Source: Polytrichum commune
Taxonomy: Eukaryota; Streptophyta; Polytrichopsida; Polytrichales; Polytrichaceae
Assembly (NCBI GenBank): GCA_950295325.1
Contig: OX485803.1
Span: 8,868,001-8,932,000 of the forward strand
Length of the DNA stretch: 64,000 nt
Reading direction: 5' to 3'
Shown here piece after piece: positions 1 through 10,090 of this stretch (within the stretch, counting starts at the first letter, position 1; each line of letters opens with the position of its first letter). The notes under the pieces were generated by a model that was not told the origin of the DNA, made no database searches, and saw nothing but the letters and a program-made list of their open reading frames with translations. The translations under genes were made by a program, and so were the position numbers.

Positions 1-392
1 GTTCATCTATGAGGAATTGGCTACAACCTTGGTTTGTTTATATACTAGGAAAAGTGGGTGCATAGTTCAAGCGTCTATGTGAGGCCCACAAGTTACCTCA
101 CCCAGGCTTATGGGCTGGGGGGGTCACTTCTTTGTAGAGGTATAAAACAAAGAGGTATTTTAGATGGGGAGAGACTCTGAAGTAACGTGCACAATCATTG
201 GAATAAATATTATATCCTCAATTGAATTACCAACACTGTAAAATATTCTATTAGTTTCATAATATTTACTTTGAGCATCAACTAAAACTCATATCTTTAA
301 TCACTTATTTTAAAAGGATTTTTAGTATGATCAAATGACCTAAATTGTTTGTGGAGTTGGAAGTAATTTAGTGTTCACATAAGATTCAGTAA
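1..392. other. AT-rich sequence, nothing recognised
   Basis: No reading frame of useful length and no repeat that I can relate to other parts of the window. The sequence runs straight into the left arm of the inverted repeat that begins at 393. Confidence 0.5.
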
Positions 393-713
393 TAGGAAAC
401 TATGCAAAAAAGAAGCGCAGCTGTTTTCTCATTGCAATTCTTTTGACCACCTTGATCTACAGTCACTAAATGACTATATATATATAATTTTTTTTCAATT
501 GTAATTTAAAAATTCTGAGGCATATAATACATTGTTGGAAAGGTGTTTTCAAGATCTTTCTAGTAGTATATTACAAGCCCCCAAATTCTTAAAATTTCAG
601 CTGGTAAACAAAAAGAAAAACAAATATGTAGCCATTCAACAACTACAAAGCAGGCTGGTTAAAGGAACCGCAATGGGAAAATGATTACGGTTCTTTTTTT
701 GCATAGTTTCCTA
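393..713. mobile_element. MITE-like element with ~22-bp terminal inverted repeats
   Basis: The left end reads TAGGAAACTATGCAAAAA followed by AGAA. The right end (691-713) is its reverse complement with one extra A in the A-run. The interior of about 275 bp has no coding capacity. The terminal TA at both ends could be a TA target duplication, as in mariner-type MITEs. The superfamily is an inference; the inverted repeat is seen directly. Confidence 0.7.
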
Positions 714-1057
714 CTACACTAAATAGGTAGATCAGTGTTGGAAACACTAATAATCGACGAAAACGCTAAATGTAAATTGTCTCTATAGTGTTAGAACACT
801 AAATGTCAACTCTAACACTATTTGTACCAAGTAGTAACTTTAAATATTTACATGAGCGCATTTAGTGTTAGATGATATTTTGTAAATCTTGGAATGAAGA
901 ATTGAAGGAAGAAGAATATGAGAACCTCGTAAAAGGTATAATTTGTTCAAACCCTATTCAAACACTAATTGTAATATCAGTTGAAAATTAATGTTTTAGG
1001 TAACTATTGCATCTAACACTAATCTTCATCTAACACTAATCTACCTATTTAGTGTAG
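714..1057. mobile_element. MITE-like element with CTACACTAAATAGG ends
   Basis: The left end is CTACACTAAATAGGTAGAT and continues as CAGTGTT. The right end (about 1031-1057) is the reverse complement with a single difference. The interior is full of short AACACTAA / TTAGTGTT words in both orientations, so the whole element can fold back on itself. It directly abuts the preceding inverted repeat. The CACTA-like ends suggest a CACTA-type or unclassified MITE. I could not find a convincing 3-bp target duplication, only TA on either side. Confidence 0.65.
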
Positions 1058-4000
1058 TGAATACTTAGCTAATGAACTTTTTTCATGGGTTGAACAGTAG
1101 ATTTGAGATAAAGACTCCGGATGTTGGAATCCCATTGCTTTAGACTAAATTTGAAGTCATGGCAGCTGAACACAATTTATCAATTGAGTGATGTTATGCA
1201 CACTACTAATGTCCCATATATGGTGGACATATCCCATTTCAATAACCGTCCCAATCATAATACATAGAGTCCCCTAAAGTTGTGAAGTTCCAAACATGTA
1301 GTCATCATTTTGTAATTTGAAATGTTGAGAATAGATCATGACTAGGTGAGAGATGCGTCAAAGCCATTGAGGAGTTCAATGTGATGAAAAAAGTAAGTTA
1401 CAAGGGCATGGATATGGGACCCTTGAAACCATACGGATCATTTTTTTGTCTACGGATTATTAGAAACATCTCGGCCTATGTTGTGAATATGGGTTGGGAG
1501 CGAGTCTTGCCTTTAGAAATCTACTATAATTTCAATACTTTAAATAAATTATGATTTTTTTGGTTAAACATCGTGAATCTATTTCTAGGCTTGTGAAAAA
1601 TCACTTTTGTACCACACATGTACCATACTTCTGCAATTGCATAAGTTATGAAAAACGGGTCTATCCAAGTTACCTATACCTTTAGTAGTTTTTTTACTAC
1701 GAACATCACTCAATGCTACATAAATCAAAACAACAATTTAACCCCTAACATCCCAAGCAACTGATTTTTGGTTGATGGATGATTTCTTTCCTACACTAAC
1801 CTCACCTAAGTCATTCATCCACAATCAAATAATTATAAACATCAAGCCAACACGGGTATCTACGCATAGATAGATGAGCTGTGTAATTTGTAGATGATTA
1901 GAATGTGTAAAAATAAGTCAAGTGGGAAGCGGTCATGTTTTTGTTGTGTTGAGAGCTCAATGTGAGGGTCTTGACTCCAATCAATAATTGCCACTCCAAT
2001 GTAAACTTTGCATGAACATCAAAGATGCTTATTTTGGTTTAAAAGATTTATTTAATTTTTAATTTTTAATTTTATGTACATGTAAAATGGGCTTTGTGCT
2101 CACATTGACCGTTCATTTAACATTTGGACACTCTCAAAAATTTAAGGAACTCCTAGCAAATATGTGATTAAGAATATGAGATAGTTTACATACACAAATG
2201 CAAGGTGGCTAGCCTATTGTGATTTGCATATTTTGGCATGAAAATTCGTGAAGATGCTTAGCTACTAAGTTGTTCCCATCTACTGGATCAAGCAAGCCTT
2301 CCGCTCATAATCCATGTGAATTTGATTGATCAAAGGTCTTTTTTTGGGGGATAAAACATAGCATTTTCTCATACATCACTTCCTTCAATTGTTATGATAT
2401 TAAAATCCCAAAGGTTTATTCGTGCCCATTTCTTCCCTTCTTATAGCTCATCTCCCATGTTTCAAGATCCTACGGACGAATCTCATTTTAGCCTCAAACT
2501 TGTCCATGAAAATTCGACAACCAACATTGAGTGAAATGCACTCAAAACAACCCTTTGATGGGCTTGAAAATTATTAAACTTTGACCAAGTTGACCAATGC
2601 TTCTGGATACTTGAAAGTATGACTAACTTTGAAGGTCGGCAAACGAAATCAATGGATGCTGGCACTCAGTGTTTAAGTTTGAACTGTGCACATGCATTTC
2701 AATGTGAAGGGCTTCAAAGTAATCACACTTCACTCAAACTTTCAAACTTTTTTCCAACACTTCACAAAAAGAAACTTGATATTGGTCGTTTTGTAACGAA
2801 TATGAAAATATTATGATGTCTCACTATATTGAAGAAGTACATGCATTAAAATGATGCACTAAAATTATTTAGATTCCCTAGATAGTGTACTTAATCATCA
2901 TTCAACTCCAAAGGCAAAGTCCTCCGGTTTTTGGTCGATTTTCAAGTATCAAAAATTCTAGTCCAATCCATATTTTCCATCAGAAGACCACATAATGACA
3001 TTTGCATCAATGCATCCAATGCTTCAAGTTTTAATCGACTTCTGCGATCACTCTTCACTCAATTCTATTTGGAAAATCCACGTTCACATATAGCTGTGCT
3101 TGCCAAGCCAAAGTTGCACTCAATTCCAAGTTGAAGTTATAGAGTCGAAATTACAGGTTTTATTGGAATTTGGAAGTGTCTGCTAGAGTGCCAAGATTGG
3201 AGTCCAATTATGTTTTTATTTGAAAATTACAACCATTGCATTTTGTGACACGCAGTTTTTGGAGAAGCCTTCAATGTGACTGGTGGAAACTTTGCAGAGC
3301 ACATTTTTGTAAAGTGCCCCCCAACAAAAAACGGCCAAAATGACATTTGACAGATGGTGAAGACTTCAATATTGAACACCTGCTGGCACTTGTCGTCCAG
3401 CCCACATAAGCAGTAGAGCTTGTCGAAAGGCAGTATGGTGTTGTTCCCTATGTCAGGAAATATATGTACTATAATTTTGAGACTTAAATCAGATGAGAGA
3501 TAGAAGGAGCAAAGGCCGGTACTCTACCTGAGTCTGAGTTTTGTCGGGCCTTAAGTTATCTTATTGCAATTTGGAGATAGGCTCAGAATGATTTGCGGAG
3601 CTCATACTGCACTCTAACTAACTCTGTCTCACATTTGAGATCAAACAGAACTCTGGGTTGGAGTCAGAGCCAACGGAGTAAGAAGAAGGCTGCAAACTTC
3701 TACCACATGCTCATTCATGTGAGTCAGTGGTAGACAGAAATGAATGAATTAAAAATGTAAATGGAAAGGAATATGGCATTGTTGACGCATTTCAAGGAAA
3801 ATGATGACATATTTCTTGGCCAAGCTCTGCCACCTCTATACTGAAATTCATTCCAAGATTGTGGAGGAGCTCGTGTGCAGAAGTGATGATGCTTTGCCAC
3901 ACAAATGCTTGGAGAAAAACAAAGCCGTGATTCATGCTCTAAGTTCTGCCTTTGAGTTATTGTTGTTCTGACCCAATGGTCATGAGCCTGGACAATTGAT

Positions 4001-4918
4001 TTTTGCCTGCAGAAGGCGTGCTTCAGTTTGAAGTCTTCATGTGTCATGTGAGCTTGTGTTGCGGCTTTTGCAGTATTTCATCAATTTCCCTATGACGAAT
4101 TTTTTTTTATATATATATGGTCAATCATTCAACCCCTAAATCCTTGAGATACCCAAAATGGCCAATTTGTTTATGGTTTTTTTGTTTTGAATGAGACCTT
4201 TGACTTTTTTAGATGAAGGTGAAATTTTTGTCAAAATTAACAAATTTCATTTTGCATCGAACACCCCAAAGTTCTTTGGATTTGGACTAAACCTCAGCCT
4301 TGTGAAAATTTTCAAAGTAATCCAATGCCCCAAATTCTATTGGATTTGGACTAAACCTCTTGATACATTAGGATATCTACTGTTGGGATTGGTAGTTGGA
4401 GTTTGAAGTTACTTAAAAAATTTATATAAGATTGGATATAAAACTAAGTGCTACACAATGCAAGGGCTCTGAAAAAATCACATTTGGTGCAAACATAATG
4501 TGATTTTCAATCCTCAACGGTTCACTAATTAGTTAGATATCTTGTGCAAAAAATTTCCTCCCAATTGGGTCTCATCCCATCATCCATTTGATGATGTCAG
4601 TAAGGTTCAATTTTTTTTTAATCATCTACCCCATTCATTATACCTTCACATATGTACTAGTTTCTCATTCACATTGCCACATGGACAGTTGATTTTTTTA
4701 TTTTTTTTAGTAGCTCATATAAAGGCCAATATCATATCCATAGGGTTGGTTGCTCAAAAACACTTACAGATTGAGTTATGAATTATCTCTCTTAAAAACA
4801 AAGATTTGAGACCAATTTTGAAGAGAATGGTGCTTAGAAATTTAGAGATTAAATTGGGCTTACATACATTATTCAACTGTGCATGTTACTTCCATTTCTA
4901 ATCTGAGACCCCCTCACA
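1058..4918. other. Long stretch without a recognisable gene
   Basis: Only short open frames occur on either strand and none shows a known domain. The longest is about 107 codons on the minus strand at 3724-4047 and looks like chance. A short imperfect duplication is present at about 4263-4360: the phrase GGATTTGGACTAAACCTC occurs twice, roughly 63 bp apart. No promoter, RNA gene or transposon end was recognised. Confidence 0.5.
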
Positions 4919-5145
4919 ACTACACTAGATATTGTATCTAGTGTCACCAATTCTCATTGTCTTGGTTGATACTAACTGTAAACCAGCAGTGTAGTGTTAT
5001 CAAAACTAAATGTAAACCTGATATTATTTGACATTCCTTGTAAAACACTTTGGCATCATTATAGATTTACAATGTTGCAATTACTGGCACTTGCTAAGTG
5101 ATTTTTCATCGAAATTTTAATCATCCATCACAATATTTCTTTACA
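4919..5145. repeat. Dispersed repeat, copy 1 of 2
   Basis: This segment matches 57000-57205 in the same orientation. Shared phrases include GTGTTGCAATTACTG, a CACTT..AAGTGA block and an ATCATCCAT..ACAA..TTTC tail, with scattered differences. It opens with a small perfect palindrome, CACTAGATA-TTG-TATCTAGTG (about 4924-4944). That palindrome resembles the ends of the MITE at 714-1057, so the repeat is probably a non-autonomous DNA element. No coding potential. Confidence 0.55.
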
Positions 5146-5760
5146 TAATGAGTAGAGTCTGTACAATACTTAGTGATGAGCTCCAAAGTTCATCCTATGC
5201 CAACCCTTGGGCCCACCTGTGAAATTGACAAAGGTCCTCCAAACTAACCTGCAATTGCAACCAATAACCAAGCACTTACAAAATTTAAACATAGACCAAC
5301 TAATAATAATCATAATAATAATCAATAGGCCCCAACAAATATTTGAGGAGCAAAGCTCATAACTAGTACTGTACAATACTAGTGCTAAGCTCCAAACCTC
5401 ATCCATGTCCAACCTTTGGGCTCACTTATGAAGCCAACAAAGGTCCCCCAACCTAAGTCAGGAGGACATATCAAAGTCATACTAGGATACAATTGCATCA
5501 GACCAATATCTAAACACTTGCAATGTTTTAAACACAGACAAACTTATTATCAAAAGGACCTCAAAAAACATGATGAGGGGCACAGCTCAACACTAGTACA
5601 GTACAATACTAATGCTGAGCTCCAATGCTGATACTCAACGTTTTGTGGTGAGCCCATCTCAAAAGAGGACAAATGCACCAGATGCACGAAAATCTCAGCA
5701 CTAGTGCCACATATCAACACTAGTACTATACAGTACTAGTGATGAGGTCAAGAGCTCATC
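5146..5760. repeat. Degenerate ~215-bp repeat array with GTACAATACTAGTG motif
   Basis: Three successive blocks begin near 5160, 5372 and 5600, each with TACAATACT(T)AGTGxTGAGCTCC. The first two also share a following stretch (CCAACC.TTGGGC.CAC..TG followed by GACAAAGGTC). The blocks are diverged. Isolated copies of the core (palindrome-like ACTAGTACTxTACAGTACTAGT) recur at about 5720, 7165-7195, 9138-9160 and 9335. Partial frames in the array have no recognisable protein content. Confidence 0.6.
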
Positions 5761-6639
5761 CATAGGAAATGACTCGGAAGATCAAATTATCCAAAGATGC
5801 ATACATTTCGCTCACAATGGACATTCAAAATTGCTACTGAAAGTTGTTGAATTATGACCATTACCTATTTAGCTGGGGTCACTTGATTATGTGTTACATA
5901 GAATTGAGCATATCCCACTCAAGTCATCCAACTATACCTCAGTATGTCAGATGTATTGCCACAAACCAAATACTCGTTTGTGCACCAGCTCCACCCCAAA
6001 AACCTTTGTTGCCCATGACACAATAAAAAGAAAATGAGTGCACAGATTTTGTGGCTTCATAGTGATGAGAGCTTATCTAGCAAAAACATGTGAATGTATC
6101 TCTTTAAGTCTTCAACTCCATTTCAACATTACATGCTTTCTGTTTGTTAAGTAGAGCTCCTTCAATTGGATGCAGCACATATAAACCATGAGTAAATTTT
6201 TATACTATCAATCTACTCCCTCTTGATTGTGTTGTTTCAGGCAGTAAGTGAATCCTCTTTTGCTTGGATTTCACCAACTCCACTCACAACAACGTCCAAT
6301 GCATCAGCTTCCCGAAACTTGACTAGAAGTTCGATTTACTCTAGAACTTGAGCTTGGACTTTGAACTGACCCCAACTCCCAAAAAATTAATTAGACGCAC
6401 AGAAAGCATTATGTAACATCGATCTCCACACATTTAGTGCTCCCTAGCAACTGTGTCTACAAGAAAGGAAAAGATAGAGGAAAGAAGGAGCATGTGTTCT
6501 AACATAAAACTTGTAAATACTATGTATCCATTGTACATACAGAAGTTAAACCTCGACTTATTGATAGCAATCTTTCAAGAGCTCTGCCCAAAGTCAACCT
6601 ACACAGCAATGGTGAGGGAATTTCGAGTACTGAGAAATG
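5761..6639. other. No gene recognised
   Basis: Non-repetitive by eye, AT-rich, with only chance-length frames. The next recognisable unit is the AACCGGTT-rich repeat that starts around 6640. Confidence 0.4.
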
Positions 6640-6925
6640 ATCGGGGAGAATCGACCAGTAGTTACAGATGAACCCGTTGAGTTTGAGAAGTAACCGGTTG
6701 AAGTTCAAGACTTTAGGAAAATAACCGATCGTTCTAGAGGAATTCAGGAGATATACCTCAAGATAATAAAGGAAAACCAGTTGGACTTGGAAACATGTAG
6801 AGTTATACAGAATATTTCTCAAGTTACCAAAGAAAAACCAAAAGATTTCAACATGTAACCGGTTGGACTTGGAAACACTAAGATCTTGACCGATCATGAC
6901 CAAAAACCTCCCCGGACACTGGTAC
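6640..6925 (+). repeat. AACCGGTT-rich dispersed repeat, copy a
   Basis: This repeat carries the phrases TTGAGTTTGAGAA.TAACCGGTT, CAAGACTT.AGGAAAAT, CAGAATATTTCTCAAGTTAC, GGTTGGACTTGGAAACACTA and CTCCCCGGACACT. It matches 7222-7436 in direct orientation and 7545-7690 in inverted orientation. The same family recurs at 23063-23420 and near 57.9-58.9 kb. The minus-strand frame of 127 codons inside it comes from the repeat and shows no domain. Confidence 0.65.
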
Positions 6926-7005
6926 TGAGGTTAGAGCATAGTCAAAATAAATGACAGAGTTTATATGTAATTCTTTGGAATATACTTTGAGTGCCACAGC
7001 ATAAC

Positions 7006-7146
7006 ATTATTAAGCAGTGTACGTTCGTGCCTGTGGGCCCCGAGAATATAACCATGGATGCCGCATCTAGTGCTAGTTGCGCTAGTTGCGGCATCCATGG
7101 TTATATTCTTGGGGCCCACAAGAACGAACAAACACTGCTTAATAAT
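7006..7146. repeat. Long hairpin: 60-bp arms, 21-bp loop
   Basis: The left arm (7006-7065) and right arm (7087-7146) are reverse complements at 55 of 60 positions. The inner part, AATATAACCATGGATGCCGCA, pairs without a mismatch. The loop (7066-7086) is itself partly palindromic (CTAG..GCTAGT). The hairpin lies between two direct copies of the AACCGGTT repeat. The shape suits either a foldback MITE or a young MIRNA-type precursor; I do not recognise a known miRNA in the arms. A transcript would form a nearly perfect ~60-bp duplex. Confidence 0.8.
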
Positions 7147-7221
7147 GAGCTGAGCTCCTCAACGGTAAGTACTGTACTCTACTAGTGCTGAGCTCAAGAG
7201 CTCGTCCAATGAACGGTGAGA

Positions 7222-7436
7222 ACCAACTGCTAATTACTGATGAACCAGTTGAGTTTGAGAAATAACCGGTTCAGATTCAAGACTTCAGGAAAATCACCAG
7301 TCCATTTAGAGGACTGTACAGAATATTTCTCAAGTTACCAAAGAAAAACCGAAAGATTTCAAAATGTAACTGGTTGGACTTGGAAACACTAGTATCTTGA
7401 CCGATAATCTCCAAAACTCTCCCCGGACACTAATCT
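7222..7436 (+). repeat. AACCGGTT-rich dispersed repeat, copy b
   Basis: Direct repeat of 6640-6925, ending in the same CTCCCCGGACACT phrase and lacking some internal sequence. Together the two copies bracket the hairpin at 7006-7146. Confidence 0.65.
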
Positions 7437-7544
7437 GCATTATTTGAATCTTCAGCTGCGATTCTGGATGTCCCAATATGAGCACAGTTGTTTGCATTTT
7501 TGGATAGGTGTAAGTTTCCAATCATGATTGTTGAAGGACGAGGT

Positions 7545-7690
7545 CTGTGTCCAGGGAGAGTTCTAGGCACAATCATTTAAGATCCTACTGTTTTCAAGTC
7601 CAGCCGGTACATGTTGAAATCTTTCCGTTTTTCTATGTTACCTTGAGAAGTATTCTATAAAGTCCTCTAAATGGATCGACAAACTTCTGC
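7545..7690 (-). repeat. AACCGGTT-rich dispersed repeat, inverted copy
   Basis: Read on the minus strand this segment gives CCATTTAGAGGACT, a TTCTCAAGGTAAC phrase, AAGATTTCAACATGTA and CTGGACTTG. It then ends in CTCCCTGGACAC, in the same order as copy b. Copies b and inverted therefore form a foldback unit with an AT-rich spacer at about 7437-7544. Confidence 0.6.
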
Positions 7691-10090
7691 TACATTATAC
7701 TTACACATGAGCCCGATTGCAGTTCGAATGTTGAACTCCATAGCTGCCAATCACTTGAGTATATCAGATCTATGGTCACAAGTCAAAACACTTGTATGTG
7801 CAACAGCTTCACACCTAAAACCTTTCTTGCCCATGACACAACAATAAGCTAAATGCATACGTTTTGTGGCTACATAGATCTGAGGGCTTATCTGGCAAAA
7901 ACAACTTAAGTCTCTACTCACGTTCACGCAGTTGCGCACATCTCATTTCGAAATCCAGCCAGTTCTAGAAGCAGGCATAACAGAATTGATTTGTTGCAAA
8001 GGCTTACTTTGATGAGTTGGAGTCGGATCGAGATAGCAAAATGGCCAAAGGATAGGAGAATCCACTGTGAGCAAGAATGTAAGCTAATGAGGCTTTGCTC
8101 TCTGCTTCCCTAGTTTTCTATAACCCCCAACACTAAACCCTAGACCCGCCCACGCTTAAGCTCAAATGATCTTCCAACTTTTCCCCTTAAGGTTGCAAGC
8201 TGACCAACTTGCCATAATCTTCACCCTTAAACGAAGTGGGGTGTCCATATATATGGCCATCCTCACAATTTATATTGGCTTCACTAAGTCCAATAGTCGT
8301 AATTATATATTTATGTGTTTGAAACCTTGTTATATAAAGTGTCTTATGTGGAGGAGAATATTGAAATATACTCATGCTAGACATTGATGATGAGAACATG
8401 AGGTATGTATTTGCATCCAAGGGCACCTAAGCTACGTATTTGAATTTAAATCTTTAATAACTCAAAGTGTTTGATTATTCAAAGTAATGAATTTGAAGAA
8501 TAAGTTGATTTTAGATAGGGTCATTAATGAAATAATTAACTAAAAAAATGTAGTTTAAATATGTTGTTTTTGGCTTGGAAAGGCCTAATTTGGGCCTCTT
8601 AGATGCTTAGGATTAACAAGGTAGATTTTCATTTTCTATTACAACAACAATTAGCCTACAATTTTTTTTATCCTCTATCTTATTAAGTTCCATGCTTAAT
8701 TTTTGCACCTATTTTTTTTCTTAAATATGATTTTCCCCAATAGATCTACCCCAAGATACTTTCAATTTTTTCACAAACTTTATCCTAATATTTTAAAGAA
8801 GACCCTATATTTTAGCTCATGTTGTTTCTACTGCAAGGACAAGTGCCCCCTCCCCCTTGGCAGATGGCCCATTGTCCACCTTAGGGCATTAGTATCATAA
8901 AGTAAAATGCAATTTAACAAGCCCCCAAATAGGAGCCAAGGGGATACATCAAAACATTTCATTCAACCTACTTAAACATTGCATTCAATCAGTTGAAAGG
9001 CTAGTGCTTGCAAATGAAACAAAGAAGCGGGGCATACAAGCTCCAATGTCCATCAAATCCAGCCACAACCCATGAATGGGAAGCCAAGGCCCACAAATGA
9101 TTGCAAGATGCTCTAATGAGTTTCTGTAAGGTCAGGCCTAGTACTATACAATACTAGTGCCAACCTTCAACCTTGGCCTCTTGAACCCAAAAATAAACAC
9201 CCAAAACTGCAAGCACTACTATGTTAGTGCACGCCCGAAATGTAATTTTTTTTGTAACCCTTTGATGTCAAATATGGCTAATTGAGCATTATTCAAGTAC
9301 CAGACATTGTGCACACCTTGAGCTTGGGATTATTACTTTGTAATACTAGGGTTGAGCTCCAAAGCTCATATTTTACCACCAAACGCACATCAGGTGCGCA
9401 AAATTAGGAGACTTGTATGAGAATGTTTACCTCTTTAGTGTTGTTTTCTACCCATGGTGTCGGAGACGTGCTTGTGCTAGCACCTGCTTCCTTGCCGTCC
9501 TCCATTGCAACAACCATGGCCATCTCCATTGCCTCCTCCAAGCTCCTTGCAAGACCTCTTTAGCAATTGCCGCTACCTCGATTGTTTCACCCTTGCTCAA
9601 TCTTTGCTCCTTAGTCTTTTCTCCTTCCTTTGTAGGACATTTCATTCTTCTAGATTTGGATCTTGCACCTTTTCATGTCCAAAGAGCTTGCTCGTACTCA
9701 CTCCCCGCCCCTATCTTTGGTTCTGCCACTTGGCTCCTCCACATTTTGCATTAAAAAATGTGGCTCATGTGAGCCTTCACCCCTTGTCTCGCCCTCTACC
9801 ACCCCTTTCAACTTTGGAATTTGATCCCTAATCATGGTGTCTTTGATGTACTTCTCCCTTTTTCGTACTGTCATCTTCTTCAAAATTATAATTGGAATTG
9901 CTTAACTCATTAGATCATGTACATCTCTAAAATAAATATATAGCATCTCCTCCTAGGGAAAGCTTGACCTTCATTTTTTTCCCCCCTTGGCATCAGTATC
10001 AACTAAAGTTACGCACAAACAAAGTGTGGTCCAACTTGTCATATTGTGTGCATTCCCGATTATCTTGTTTGTGCTCATGTCCATAATTCA
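7691..10090. other. No gene recognised
   Basis: Only small frames. The overlapping frames of about 110 codons near 9413-9831 lie in C/T-rich sequence without a recognisable domain. Single copies of the ACTATACAATACTAGTG repeat core sit at about 9138 and 9335. A T-run followed by a C-run at about 9970-9990 may mark the poly(A) end of the minus-strand LINE that follows. Confidence 0.4.
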
